This document shows positions 33,177 through 41,519 of a DNA stretch of 64,000 bases, piece by piece. Under the pieces are notes generated by a model. That model was not told the origin of the DNA, did no database searches, and saw nothing but the letters and a program-made list of their open reading frames with translations. The stretch is from Rudanella paleaurantiibacter (GTDB lineage Bacteria; Bacteroidota; Bacteroidia; Cytophagales; Spirosomataceae), in NCBI RefSeq assembly GCF_009184635.1, contig NZ_WELI01000001.1, positions 248,001-312,000 on the forward strand, written 5' to 3'. Numbering within the stretch: the first letter of the stretch is position 1; each line of letters starts with the position of its first letter. The position numbers were made by a program, and so were the translations under genes.

Positions 33177-34652
33177 ATGCGCCCCCTTCTACTTGTTCTC
33201 CTCTCTCTTCTGTACGGTTTGCCCCTGTCGGCGGCCGTTCGTTTGCCCAAATTCTTTGCCGACCACATGGTGTTGCAGCGCCGGAAACCCGTTCCGGTTT
33301 GGGGCTGGGCCGATGCTGGTGAACGGCTGACGGTCCTTTTCAACGGGCAATCCAAATCGGTGAAAGCCGGTAAAGATGGCCGTTGGCGTGTTGACCTCGA
33401 CCCGATGGAAGCCGGTGGTCCTTTTGTTCTGAATGTGCAGGCCAAGTCGGGCACAACCTCCCTGTCTGACGTGCTGGTGGGCGAAGTCTGGATCTGCTCA
33501 GGGCAGTCGAACATGGAAATGAAAGTGAGTGGCTCGGCCAACGCGACCGAAGAAATCGCCCAGGCGAACCACCCGCGTATTCGTCATTTTGCCGTGCGTC
33601 GGGCAACAGCTTTGGCTCCGCAAACGGATGTCGAAGGTGCGTGGCAGGTATGCAGCCCGGCTACAGTGGGTGGGTTTACGGCCGTAGGTTATCAGTTTGC
33701 CGTTGCCCTCATGCAGCGGCTGAACGTGCCGGTTGGTCTGGTACACACCTCGTGGGGTGGCACCCATTCGGAAACCTGGACAAGCCGCGAAGCCCTCGAA
33801 TCGGACCCCGAATTACAAAAAGCTGCGGCCCGGATTCCGGCCCCCAACGACACCATCCGGTCTATCCAGAACAAACCGAACCTGTACGGTACGCTATTGT
33901 ACAACGCCATGTTGCCCCCCCTTATTCCGATGGCTATGCAGGGGGTAATCTGGTACCAGGGAGAGTCGAACGCGGGCCGGGCGTATCAGTACCGAACGGC
34001 GTTTCCACTCCTGATCGAAGACTGGCGCCGGCAGTGGAACCGCCAGGTGCCGAGTGCGGGCGCCTTTCCGTTTTTGTTCGTACAGCTGGCCAGTTTTAGT
34101 GCGAAAAATGGCGATAGCCAGGCTGGTAGCACCTGGGCCGAACTCCGCGAGGCCCAAACCATGACTCTCCGGCTCCCCAATACGGGTATGGCCGTTGCCT
34201 CCGACGTGGGCGAGTCGAAAGACATTCATCCCAAAGACAAGAAAACCGTGGGGTTGCGCTTAGCTGCCGAAGCGCTGCGCGTAGCGTACCCAACCGAGGG
34301 TGGCGGCTCCGACGCGTCGCGCGGGCCTATGGTTGAGCAGTTGAGTGTATCGGGTCGGGAGGCCGTGGTGAAGTTTCGGTACGTGGGTACGGGCTTGGTG
34401 GCCCGCGACAAATACGGCTACCTCACCGGCTTCGAAGTGGCCGGGGCCGATGGTAAATTCCATTATGCACAGGCTCGCATTACTGGCGATAGTGTGGTGA
34501 TTACATCGCCCGACGTAGCCACGCCCGTAGCCGTGCGCTATGGCTGGGCCGATGATAACAAAGACGTGAATCTGTACAATCGGGAGGGCTTTCCGGCGGT
34601 GCCATTCCGTACCGATACGTGGAAAGGCATTACGGAACAGGCTCGTTTTTAA
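33177..34652 (+). CDS. Sialate O-acetylesterase
   Basis: Exported SGNH-fold esterase (491 aa) that would take O-acetyl groups off sialic acid or other sugars. Signal peptide: LLLVLLSLLYGLPLSA. An Ig-like N-terminal domain follows (KFFADHMVLQRRKPVPVWGW is the classic family start). The catalytic Ser is in CSGQSNMEM, the second block is WYQGESNAG, and the His is probably in SKDIHPKDK. The domain order fits SIAE/9-O-acetylesterase. A hairpin terminator follows, so it ends the plus-strand group. Confidence 0.93.
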   Translation: MRPLLLVLLSLLYGLPLSAAVRLPKFFADHMVLQRRKPVPVWGWADAGERLTVLFNGQSKSVKAGKDGRWRVDLDPMEAGGPFVLNVQAKSGTTSLSDVLVGEVWICSGQSNMEMKVSGSANATEEIAQANHPRIRHFAVRRATALAPQTDVEGAWQVCSPATVGGFTAVGYQFAVALMQRLNVPVGLVHTSWGGTHSETWTSREALESDPELQKAAARIPAPNDTIRSIQNKPNLYGTLLYNAMLPPLIPMAMQGVIWYQGESNAGRAYQYRTAFPLLIEDWRRQWNRQVPSAGAFPFLFVQLASFSAKNGDSQAGSTWAELREAQTMTLRLPNTGMAVASDVGESKDIHPKDKKTVGLRLAAEALRVAYPTEGGGSDASRGPMVEQLSVSGREAVVKFRYVGTGLVARDKYGYLTGFEVAGADGKFHYAQARITGDSVVITSPDVATPVAVRYGWADDNKDVNLYNREGFPAVPFRTDTWKGITEQARF

Positions 34653-34653
34653 A

Positions 34654-34732
34654 GCACGAAGTCCCAATAAGACTGTAGCATCCCCTGCCTGAGGTTGCTG
34701 GTATGCCTTATTGGGACTTCGTGCCTCTTTTG
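34654..34732 (+). terminator. Hairpin after the acetylesterase gene
   Basis: A perfect 18-base stem (34654-34671 with 34707-34724) with a 35-base loop, followed by CTCTTTT. It lies between two convergent genes. Confidence 0.75.
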
Positions 34733-34765
34733 AGCCTATGGTTTTTTAAACAGGCTCATTGTCAA

Positions 34766-35116
34766 TCAAATGTGTTTTGTCAGTTCGTCGGGGGAGAGAG
34801 GCTGGGTAAACCGGTGCTTCACGGAGCCATCTTTGTCGATGAGCCAGCCGATGAAATCTTCGGACGGAATCAGGTTGAAGCCTTCGGTATGCATCAGATA
34901 CCAGCGGTCGGGCTCAACGGTGGTAGAGGCAATGAGTACCACCACATCCAGATCGTGTTGGCTCAATTGGGCATCGGCCGCGTGGAGTTGCTCCTGCTGA
35001 TCGATGATATAATGCTGGGCGTCGTCGCGGCCGTAGAGGAGCAACACGCGCCGGTTGTTTTTCTTTTCGTCGAGCGTCGCCTTGAGCGACTTGTGTAGGT
35101 TGCCAATACTTTCCAT
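34766..35116 (-). CDS. DUF4174 protein
   Basis: A 116-residue protein with the DUF4174 signature: RRVLLLYGRDDAQHYIIDQQEQLH, then LDVVVLIAST and RWYLMHTEGFNLIPSEDFIGWLIDKDGSVKHRF. The fold resembles thioredoxin-like peptides without the CxxC active site. I chose the ATG at 35116; the longer frame to 35278 reads through the hairpin of the neighbour and has no family match. No signal peptide is present from this start. The function is unknown. Confidence 0.85.
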   Translation of the reverse strand: MESIGNLHKSLKATLDEKKNNRRVLLLYGRDDAQHYIIDQQEQLHAADAQLSQHDLDVVVLIASTTVEPDRWYLMHTEGFNLIPSEDFIGWLIDKDGSVKHRFTQPLSPDELTKHI

Positions 35117-35180
35117 ATCCGTTGAGTGATTGTTGGAGTCATAACCAACCGGGCGGAGGATTGTTGTATGGCTTATTTTG

Positions 35181-35223
35181 CGTCTTCGGCAGTTCATTGA
35201 CCACCAATGAACTGCCGAAGACG
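35181..35223 (-). terminator. Hairpin after the GroES-like gene
   Basis: A perfect 19-base stem (35181-35199 with 35205-35223) with a 5-base loop lies 5 bases beyond the minus-strand gene at 35229. It has no T run. It is probably the terminator and insulates the DUF4174 gene. Confidence 0.7.
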
Positions 35224-35228
35224 TTTCT

Positions 35229-35603
35229 CTATAAATCTTCAGACCGCTCAAGCAGCAGAATCGACGACTGGGGCACAATCACGTATTTCTGCCCCTGATA
35301 CTCCAGATCGATGGCGTTACGTTGCAGGTAGATGGCCGTATCGCCCTCCTGCGCCTGTAGGGGCATATATTTCACTTTCTCTTCGGTTTCTTTCCACGGC
35401 TCATCATCCACCGGCGACGGAATCGGATAACCCGGTCCTACCTTGATTACGTAGCCGGTTTGCACCTGTTCTTTTTCGGTCACGGTGGGGGGGAGGTAGA
35501 GTCCGCTGGCGGTGCGGTCGCTGGGGTCTTTGGGCTGAATCAGGACGCGGTCGCCTACCACGAGCAGGCGCTTTAGTTTGTTGTCGGGGGTTATGTTAAT
35601 CAT
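35229..35603 (-). CDS. GroES-like co-chaperonin domain protein
   Basis: A 124-residue protein with the Cpn10 fold: LVVGDRVLIQPKDPSDRTASGLYLPPTVTEKEQVQTGYVIKVGPG contains the mobile-loop region, and YQGQKYVIVPQSSILLLE is the ending. It is about 30 residues longer than true GroES and has an insertion (PVDDEPWKETEEKVKYMPLQAQEGDTA), so it is probably an additional, divergent chaperonin partner found in many Bacteroidota and not the GroES that works with GroEL. No groL gene is adjacent. Confidence 0.9.
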   Translation of the reverse strand: MINITPDNKLKRLLVVGDRVLIQPKDPSDRTASGLYLPPTVTEKEQVQTGYVIKVGPGYPIPSPVDDEPWKETEEKVKYMPLQAQEGDTAIYLQRNAIDLEYQGQKYVIVPQSSILLLERSEDL

Positions 35604-35785
35604 ACGTGTCGGTAGTTTTTCTCTTTAGGTTTTCTGTAGGGTAATCGAATTTGATGGGGCAGGTTTTGGATGATACAAGTAGCATCATCGGCCATGCTGA
35701 AGCCTAAACGCTGCCAGAGGGGAAGCTGCAAATTTCGGGCACAACGGGGCCGGGTTGTCAAAATGTCAGCGTGAAACGAGTTGAC

Positions 35786-35995
35786 TCACGGAACGGGGTC
35801 GTAACCATGTCCGCCCCAGGGATGGCATCGACTGATGCGCTTGAGGCCCATCCAGCCACCCCGCAGGGCTCCGTGCTTCTGAACAGCCTCAATCATATAT
35901 TGCGAGCAGGTAGGTGTGTACCGGCAGGCATTAGGCAGGAAAGGCGAGATAGCCCCCTGGTATAGTCGGACGAAAGCGATGACAACAGATTTCAT
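35786..35995 (-). CDS. yidD: Membrane protein insertion efficiency factor YidD
   Basis: A small membrane-bound protein (69 aa) that helps insert proteins along with YidC. The signature is complete: [50 protein letters not shown] with three conserved Cys, ending GGHGYDPVP. The correct start is the ATG at 35995; the frame is open for another 225 bases but that part is a repeat region. The usual rnpA and yidC neighbours are absent here. Confidence 0.95.
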   Translation of the reverse strand: MKSVVIAFVRLYQGAISPFLPNACRYTPTCSQYMIEAVQKHGALRGGWMGLKRISRCHPWGGHGYDPVP

Positions 35996-35999
35996 ACGT

Positions 36000-36095
36000 G
36001 AATGAACAATGAATACTGTACAATGGGTAATGATCGAGCCTGTCGACTGGCAGATTATTACTGGTTCGTTCTGCACTGTACAATATACATTTGAT
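36000..36095. repeat. AATGAACAATG-type repeat, copy 4
   Basis: AT-rich stretch with AATGAACAATGAATACTGTAC on the left, GATTATTACTGG in the middle, and CACTGTACAATATACATTTG on the right. Same family as copies at 14235, 17505 and 26346. Confidence 0.45.
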
Positions 36096-36195
36096 TCCGA
36101 GCCGGTTTTTGGAACAACCGAGCCCCTAAACTCACTAAAATACGGGTAAGCCGAAAGTTGGAACCAGAAACCCGAAACAAAAAACGCATTTCGGC

Positions 36196-36203
36196 TATCT
36201 TTG
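36196..36203 (+). promoter_or_regulatory. -7 box of lgt
   Basis: TATCTTTG matches TAnnTTTG, 40 bases before the lgt start. No TTG was found at the usual distance. Confidence 0.5.
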
Positions 36204-36243
36204 CCCGTTCTCAAAACCACAACGGCCCCGAAAACAATCCGTT

Positions 36244-37077
36244 ATGCACAAATACATTGTCTGGGATGTTGATCCCGAAATTTTTTCAATTGGTCCCCTC
36301 TCCATTCGCTGGTATGGTTTGCTGTTCGCGCTGGGTTTTCTCATCGGGATGCAAATCATGACCTACATCTACAAAAAAGAAGGAAAACCGGAAGAAGACA
36401 CCGATACCCTGCTCATCTACATGGTGATTTCGACTGTGTTGGGGGCCCGGCTGGGGCATTTTATCTTTTACGAGCCCGAAGCCTTTATGCAAAACCCTTT
36501 TCAGGTGTTTATGCCGCCCTTTGCCGGTTTGGCAAGCCACGGGGCCACCATCGGTATCCTGCTGGCGCTATGGTTGTATTCGCGCCGGGAGGGGAGTCAC
36601 AAAACAGGGCAAACGTTTTTGTGGGTTACCGACCGGATTGTAATCACAGTGGCCCTCGGCGGAGCGTTTATCCGGTTGGGTAACCTGATGAACTCCGAGA
36701 TTATTGGCCGCCAAACCGACCTGCCCTGGGGTTTTATTTTTATGAACGCCGACTACCGGGGCCTTACTGAGCCGTTTAAAGTACCGCGCCATCCGGCTCA
36801 GTTATACGAGTCGCTGTCGTGTTTTGTCCTGTTTTTCTTCCTGCTCTGGTTCTGGAACCAGCGTAAAGAGAAAACCCCACGCGGCAGCATGCTGGGTATT
36901 TTCCTGATTTGGGTGTTTACACTCCGGTTCCTGTACGAATACGTGAAAGAAAATCAGGTAGCTTTTGAAGATACCCTGTTCTTGAACATGGGACAAATTC
37001 TGAGTATTCCGGCTGTGTTACTGGGGGTTTATTTCCTGGTACGGAGTTTCCAGAACCGGTCGATGAGCGCCGGATGA
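36244..37077 (+). CDS. lgt: Prolipoprotein diacylglyceryl transferase
   Basis: Moves a diacylglycerol group from phosphatidylglycerol to the lipobox Cys of prolipoproteins, the first lipoprotein processing step in the inner membrane. The protein (277 aa) has seven hydrophobic segments. Signature stretches are SIRWYGLLFALGF, ASHGATIG (with the conserved His), RLGNLMNSEIIGRQTDLPWGFIF and RHPAQLYESL. It is complete. Many lipoprotein genes lie in this window (for example at 14515, 47174, 52146 and 58080), which need this enzyme. A terminator follows. Confidence 0.97.
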   Translation: MHKYIVWDVDPEIFSIGPLSIRWYGLLFALGFLIGMQIMTYIYKKEGKPEEDTDTLLIYMVISTVLGARLGHFIFYEPEAFMQNPFQVFMPPFAGLASHGATIGILLALWLYSRREGSHKTGQTFLWVTDRIVITVALGGAFIRLGNLMNSEIIGRQTDLPWGFIFMNADYRGLTEPFKVPRHPAQLYESLSCFVLFFFLLWFWNQRKEKTPRGSMLGIFLIWVFTLRFLYEYVKENQVAFEDTLFLNMGQILSIPAVLLGVYFLVRSFQNRSMSAG

Positions 37078-37136
37078 CCGGACGATAGCTGTTTGTTTAA
37101 ACACTCGGTTCGCCGATTGGTATACCATTTAAAAGC

Positions 37137-37172
37137 CGAAGCCCCGATACGTCATGCGTGTCGGGGCTTTGT
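37137..37172 (+). terminator. Terminator after lgt
   Basis: A stem of about 14 pairs (from 37139 to 37169, one G-T pair, 5-base loop) ends in a T-rich stretch, 60 bases after lgt. Confidence 0.8.
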
Positions 37173-37220
37173 GTTTGGGCTTATGGTTTAGGAAGGTGAA
37201 GTTGAAAGAAAACGCCAAAG

Positions 37221-37637
37221 TCAGTCGACATTGGAACCGTACGAATGCTTGTACTTAGGTCGATAAAACTTGATGCCCTCTACAAAATCAAAATCTTTTT
37301 TGTTGAAGGTGAATAATTCCACTGGATAAGTCAGGGCCGTGGCGGCAATAATCATATCAGCAATGCCAGGGCGTTTTAGGTAGTGTTCTCAGGTAAGGTT
37401 TGATAGGTGTCGCGAAATTTCCGAATCCAGACCAATGATATTAAATCGGTTGATTGTTTCGGTTGTTTTACGCATCTCGCTGCGCTTCATGCCCACATAC
37501 ATTTCGGCTTCTGAAATAACACTAATGCAAAGGCGATCAAATCCCAACTCATCTAGTTCCTGTAGCATTATTGGGATACCCCGGAAGTAGTCGAACAGAA
37601 CGTTAGAATCACACAGAATTAGCTTCGCTTTGGCCAT
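37221..37637 (-). pseudogene. VapC-like PIN-domain toxin, interrupted by a stop codon
   Basis: The toxin of a VapBC pair: PIN RNases cut tRNA or rRNA. The first 82 codons carry the first acidic residue in ILCDSNVLFDYF and the second in ISVISEAEMYVG. A TGA stop at 37389-37391 ends the frame, yet the same frame goes on without any shift for 55 more codons with good family sequence (EHYLKRPGIADMIIAATAL, then FTFNKKDFDFVEGI), ending at 37221. The third acidic residue and the strand after it are beyond the stop, so the short product should be inactive. Sequencing error, recoding or real decay all remain possible. Confidence 0.85.
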
Positions 37638-37840
37638 GCTTTTGCCCGAATAGTAGCTAATGTTCGTTCGTCGTTAGCCCATATGCCTCCGAAAGCGGCT
37701 GGTGATTCACCGGGTTCGGCTTTACTCTTTCGTAAAAAAGGAATGGGCTTATCCTCCTCTGGTTCGGTCGGAATACCGTTCTGGGCCAGTAACTGTTTAG
37801 CCCGAATGAAATCTTTGTCGCTGACAGTCAGGGTCTTCAT
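37619..37840 (-). CDS. VapB-like antitoxin
   Basis: The 73-residue partner of the broken PIN toxin, overlapping its start by 19 bases, the usual layout of VapBC pairs. It has a short N-terminal region (MKTLTVSDKDFIRAKQLLAQNG) and a C-terminal part (PIPFLRKSKAEP ... GGIWANDERTLATIRAKAWPKRS) that would bind the toxin. The reading frame is whole. I cannot say which DNA-binding subtype it is. If the toxin is dead, this may be a remnant under weak selection. Confidence 0.75.
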   Translation of the reverse strand: MKTLTVSDKDFIRAKQLLAQNGIPTEPEEDKPIPFLRKSKAEPGESPAAFGGIWANDERTLATIRAKAWPKRS

Positions 37841-38016
37841 GGCTCTGTTATCGTTGCTGGGAAATGCTTTCTACAATAGTACAACAAAAAGTCCACTCGT
37901 TTTGCTCACGGGTAACTGATCCTAAGAGTATAGGTGCGTTGGAGTACTTTTCTATTAACCAGAATCCGCTTTACAAGCTCTATAAGCCTGTTTTAGCGTA
38001 TGTGTCTAAGGTATTT

Positions 38017-38676
38017 TTACCCCCTCAAAAAGCTGGACTGTCGTAGGTAGCGGGGGTCGGGAGAGAAAATGAACAGGCACGAACCGCCCTCAATCACTTT
38101 GATAATGGGCGTACTCATGTGGTTGGGTACAGCGGGGCAACCCTGACTCCAGCCGAGCCGACCGGTGTGCCGAATGGTGTCTTCGCTCACGTAGTCGGCC
38201 CCGTGAAATACAATAGTCCGCTCGAAGGCGTTGCTGTTAATGCCCGGTTCCAGCCCTTTCAGTTTGAGCGACAGGCCATGTTTACCGTGATAGGACCCCA
38301 TCGTTTTGTAAAAGCCAAGGCTCGACTGGTTCGACGAAATCTCGTTGGAAAACTGCCGGGGCAGGCGGTCGCCGGAGTTGCGTCCGTGGGCTACGTAGGT
38401 GTTAAACAATAACTTTTGCTTAGCCAGATCAAGCACGTACAGCCGTTTATTGGTCGAGGGCTGGCTCATGTCGGCAATCGAAATAACCGTGGGGCGGGTC
38501 TCCATATTGAGCAAACCGACCATCGCATACTCAAACGCAACCCGGGATAGGCCCACTTTCGATAACCGAAGCTGATCGTATAGTTTCGACCATGATGCCG
38601 TACGGGGAGTCATGGGCTGACGCCCTAAAACGACGGTACTACAGCAAAGGAGGGTTAGTAAAGCAATTCGTTTCAT
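38017..38676 (-). CDS. Murein L,D-transpeptidase catalytic-domain protein
   Basis: A secreted protein (219 aa) of the YkuD-like L,D-transpeptidase family that cross-links or modifies peptidoglycan in the periplasm. Signal peptide: MKRIALLTLLCCSTVVLG. The domain follows, with VISIADMSQPSTNKRLYVLDL, FHGADYVSED (His159), and the active-site Cys180 in RHTGRLGWSQGCPAVP. Short family, all in one domain. It stands alone. Confidence 0.92.
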   Translation of the reverse strand: MKRIALLTLLCCSTVVLGRQPMTPRTASWSKLYDQLRLSKVGLSRVAFEYAMVGLLNMETRPTVISIADMSQPSTNKRLYVLDLAKQKLLFNTYVAHGRNSGDRLPRQFSNEISSNQSSLGFYKTMGSYHGKHGLSLKLKGLEPGINSNAFERTIVFHGADYVSEDTIRHTGRLGWSQGCPAVPNHMSTPIIKVIEGGSCLFIFSPDPRYLRQSSFLRG

Positions 38677-38782
38677 ACGGTCGTTTGGCGGGTTACGGTT
38701 CCAAAACGGTTGGGCAAGATAACCAAAAATGGCGTTCGCTCATATTGGGCAAACCCTTATTGAGTAAACGTGTTGTGTGGGT

Positions 38783-38968
38783 ATGGAAACAAATCAGGAC
38801 AACCTATACAACCCCGCCGACGATGATAATCAGGGCGTGGTGCAACTTATGGCACAGGGCGAACAGGCTACCGCCGAGGGGGCCGACGAGCAGGCGCCTT
38901 ATATGAGCCCGACCGAAGCCGAAGGGGCTGAGCAGGCCCCAAAAAATACAGATACGCCCGCTGAATAA
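38783..38968 (+). CDS. Small acidic protein, unknown
   Basis: A 61-residue protein rich in Glu, Asp, Gln and Ala (METNQDNLYNPADDDNQG ... AEGAEQAPKNTDTPAE), with no signal peptide and no membrane segment, probably disordered. I chose the ATG at 38783; a GTG two codons earlier is in the same frame. The composition and the absence of a rival frame suggest a true gene. It could be a flexible linker or stress-related peptide. I have no evidence for a role. Confidence 0.5.
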   Translation: METNQDNLYNPADDDNQGVVQLMAQGEQATAEGADEQAPYMSPTEAEGAEQAPKNTDTPAE

Positions 38969-38977
38969 CGGAGCGGG

Positions 38978-39469
38978 TTAGGGTGTCGGCACGGGTATGA
39001 GCGACGAGCTGACCAACTGCCAGAGCCAGCGGCCTTTCACGTACACATCGGTGTAGAGAACATAAACCGGCGTTGGCTGGCTATTCTGAAGCTGAATCAG
39101 ACGCGCTTTGCCTGTGGCTACAGCAGTGGTACGGTACACGCGTACGGTAGCGTCTTCGACCTCGATAGCGGTGTACCGAACGCGTGGCAATGCGACATTG
39201 TGAATAAAGTCTCGTTTCGACTCCGAAACACCGTCGGGATGGTGATAAACCAGATCGGTAGCCAGTACTTTTTCCAGAAAAACGGTGTCGCGCCGGACCT
39301 GCGCGTCGAAACGCTGTTTGGTGAGTTGCCGAATCTGGTCTTCTACTTTTTTCTGGGCCAAACCCGACAGGGGCAACAGAGACAGCCACACAAACAGGCA
39401 ACGTAGCCGGGTTTGGGCCGGGGTGTTGCCTGCCGCGTTATGCCTCCAAAGCCATGTCTGCAAACGCAT
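38978..39469 (-). CDS. SnoaL/NTF2-like protein (DUF4440 type)
   Basis: A secreted 163-residue protein with an NTF2-like cone fold: VEDQIRQLTKQRFDAQVRRDTVFLEKVLATDLVYHHPDG is the family start, then YVLYTDVYVKGRWLWQLVSS its end. The N terminus is a signal peptide (CLFVWLSLLPLSGLAQ) behind a longer basic stretch, so an in-frame start further in is possible. Such proteins bind small ligands or catalyse simple steps; no catalytic residues are clear. The gene is 3 bases downstream of the [2Fe-2S] gene, so the two are likely cotranscribed. Confidence 0.85.
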   Translation of the reverse strand: MRLQTWLWRHNAAGNTPAQTRLRCLFVWLSLLPLSGLAQKKVEDQIRQLTKQRFDAQVRRDTVFLEKVLATDLVYHHPDGVSESKRDFIHNVALPRVRYTAIEVEDATVRVYRTTAVATGKARLIQLQNSQPTPVYVLYTDVYVKGRWLWQLVSSSLIPVPTP

Positions 39470-39472
39470 GCC

Positions 39473-39961
39473 TTATTTGCCCGTGGTGGCTGTCGGTTTG
39501 TCCGACGACTCTGCCGCCCGGTGAATGGCTTTCCGAATCCGGGCATAGGTGCCGCAGCGGCAGAGGTTGCCCTGCATGGCCGCGTCGATGTCGGCATCGG
39601 TTGGTTTCGGTTTGCTGTTGAGCAAAGCCACGGCGGTCATAATCTGGCCCGACTGGCAGTAGCCGCACTGAGGTACCTGCTCGTCGATCCAGGCTTGCTG
39701 TACCGGGTGCAGATTGGTTTCGGTGCCAATGCCCTCAATAGTGGTTATTTTCTTATTGGCAACCGCCGACACGGGCGTCACACACGACCGAATCGGTGCG
39801 CCGTTGAGGTGAACCGTGCAGGAACCACACTGGGCCATGCCGCAACCAAACTTCGTACCTTTGAGGCCCACTACGTCGCGAATTGCCCAAAGGAGGGGCA
39901 TTTGAGGGTCGACGTTGAGCGAATGCTTTTTGCCGTTGATCGTAAGCGCGATAGTAGCCAT
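39473..39961 (-). CDS. [2Fe-2S]-binding small subunit of a molybdenum hydroxylase
   Basis: Electron-transfer subunit of the xanthine dehydrogenase/isoquinoline 1-oxidoreductase family (162 aa from ATG 39961; the longer frame to 40375 runs antisense over the acetyltransferase gene). The plant-ferredoxin-like cluster is bound by [17 protein letters not shown] and the helical second cluster by [11 protein letters not shown] and [12 protein letters not shown]. In most genomes the large molybdopterin subunit follows at once. Here the next gene is an NTF2-like protein and no large subunit is in the window, so it may pair with one encoded elsewhere. Confidence 0.93.
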   Translation of the reverse strand: MATIALTINGKKHSLNVDPQMPLLWAIRDVVGLKGTKFGCGMAQCGSCTVHLNGAPIRSCVTPVSAVANKKITTIEGIGTETNLHPVQQAWIDEQVPQCGYCQSGQIMTAVALLNSKPKPTDADIDAAMQGNLCRCGTYARIRKAIHRAAESSDKPTATTGK

Positions 39962-40030
39962 TGGGTTGTGCTGTTTTCTGTTGCGTAAAGTTTGTAAAAA
40001 TGCCGTTTTGAAGCAAAAAACTCTTTCATC

Positions 40031-40357
40031 ATGAATGAAGCATCGACTGTTGTGAAGCAGAATACCCATCGCCATCGGTTCGAATTGGACACCGACGGCC
40101 ACCTGTCTGTAGTGGAATACCAGATGGTCGACGATGAGACGATGGCCCTCACCCACACCGAAGTACACCCCGAACTGGAGGGAAAAGGCATTGGCTCCCG
40201 GCTGGTGCTGGGCACGCTCGAATACGCCGAGCGTAACAACCTGTACATTGTACCGATATGCCCATTTGTGGTTGCTTACATCAAGCACCACCCCGAATGG
40301 AACCGGATTGTCTCGAAAACATACCCCGCCAGTAGTTTCGGGGCAGGGGAGGAGTAA
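40031..40357 (+). CDS. GNAT-family N-acetyltransferase (YjdJ-like)
   Basis: A small 108-residue acetyltransferase of the PF14542 group. The acetyl-CoA loop reads [14 protein letters not shown], then [15 protein letters not shown] is the conserved ending of the family. The protein consists of this one domain and is cytoplasmic. It is divergent from the [2Fe-2S] gene by 69 bases. The acetyl acceptor is unknown. Confidence 0.92.
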   Translation: MNEASTVVKQNTHRHRFELDTDGHLSVVEYQMVDDETMALTHTEVHPELEGKGIGSRLVLGTLEYAERNNLYIVPICPFVVAYIKHHPEWNRIVSKTYPASSFGAGEE

Positions 40358-40360
40358 AAC

Positions 40361-40450
40361 TTCAGTACTGGACATTCGGACTTCAGACGTTAGACGCTAG
40401 ACTTGGTACCATTCTGTAGAGGAGTCCAACATCTAATGTCCAGTATTCAG
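40361..40450. mobile_element. MITE-like element B with TACTGGACATT ends
   Basis: A 90-base element with inverted ends (TTCAGTACTGGACATT left, AATGTCCAGTATTCAG right). Subterminal sequences match those of element A at 26421-26692 in reverse orientation, but the internal hairpin of A is absent. It lies between the acetyltransferase gene and the operon ending at 40467. No reading frame is present. Confidence 0.75.
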
Positions 40451-40466
40451 GAGTAATGCCACTCCG

Positions 40467-41501
40467 TTAGCCTTCGGGGCGGTTGCGCCAGATGAAGCCG
40501 TCGAGCACGTAATGTGTCGATTGGGGGAGCGACAGTAGAGGGACCAGCCAGGCGAGCCAGGTATCAGTCTGAACGGGCGGGAGTTGCCCAAACATACCGA
40601 ACACCGACGGGTGCTCGCGCCAGACAAGTCCATCCCAAAGGCCCTCTTCCAGATAGGCCAGTACGACCAGTACGCCCAGGAAAAAGACAATGCCATACGA
40701 ACGTAACAGCGACGCCCACACGCCCCGGCTAGGCCGTGAAGTAACCCAAATCAGGGCTATGTAGGGTATGCCGTGGGCCACTACGTTGAGCATGGTAAAG
40801 GCTACGTCGCCGTTGAAAAGTACAATACCGGCGTACCACGATAGGGCCGTACCTGCTACCAGCAGATTGCGGGGCCAGTTGACCCACTGCCGGGTCTGGT
40901 ACAGTCGCACCTCTTTGGCCGCGTACAGGAGCAGTAAACCGATATAAAGGGCCGTCAGGACCGTGCGGATGCCTGTTTGGGGAGAGGCCGTTTGCCAGAA
41001 ATCGCCATCCACAAACCAGTTGAAATGACGCCCCGGAGTCAGGTGCCACCAAAGTAATGGGTAGAGCGTAGCCGCGTAAATCACCACGGTGTCGAGTTGG
41101 CGGTAGGGCCGGGGGGCGTTTTCGGTGCGGGAATAAAGCCGCAGAAAACCGTACTGCTGACGCACAAAATGAAACACTGCCAGGTACGCCAGTACGCGCC
41201 AGAACCACCCGGCATCGAGACTGTACAACCCCACGCCTACGGTGTAGCACAGTACCGGGATGGTCAGAAACAGCGTGCGCCGGGGCCGAAACCGGGCCGG
41301 GTCAAAGTACGTCCGAAACAAGGTGCTGTACACATGAGCCACGTCGATGAGTAGTACCAGACTCACCCAGGCAATCACGGGCATCTCGTCGGTACTGCGG
41401 AAGCGTTCGGGCAACAGCAACACAACCGCCAAAGCCGCGAATGGCGGTAGCAGAATAAACAGACCATCGAATCGGGGCGATTTAATCCAGGGTTGTGTCA
41501 C
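40467..41501 (-). CDS. Polytopic membrane protein, last gene of the polyamine-type operon
   Basis: A 344-residue protein with about eight to ten hydrophobic helices. I do not recognise a named family. Notable are several His in or near helices: LIDVAHVYSTLFRTYFDP, AVFHFVRQQYGFLRLYSR, WWHLTPGRHFNWFVDG, NVVAHGIPYIALIWV and PQSTHYVLDGFIWR. This spread of His recalls membrane di-iron or heme enzymes, but that is only a guess. It begins 18 bases after the FAD protein and shares its operon, so it may act on the same product in the membrane, or move it. Confidence 0.82.
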   Translation of the reverse strand: MTQPWIKSPRFDGLFILLPPFAALAVVLLLPERFRSTDEMPVIAWVSLVLLIDVAHVYSTLFRTYFDPARFRPRRTLFLTIPVLCYTVGVGLYSLDAGWFWRVLAYLAVFHFVRQQYGFLRLYSRTENAPRPYRQLDTVVIYAATLYPLLWWHLTPGRHFNWFVDGDFWQTASPQTGIRTVLTALYIGLLLLYAAKEVRLYQTRQWVNWPRNLLVAGTALSWYAGIVLFNGDVAFTMLNVVAHGIPYIALIWVTSRPSRGVWASLLRSYGIVFFLGVLVVLAYLEEGLWDGLVWREHPSVFGMFGQLPPVQTDTWLAWLVPLLSLPQSTHYVLDGFIWRNRPEG

Positions 41502-41519
41502 GGCGGCAGGGTGTTGCGG

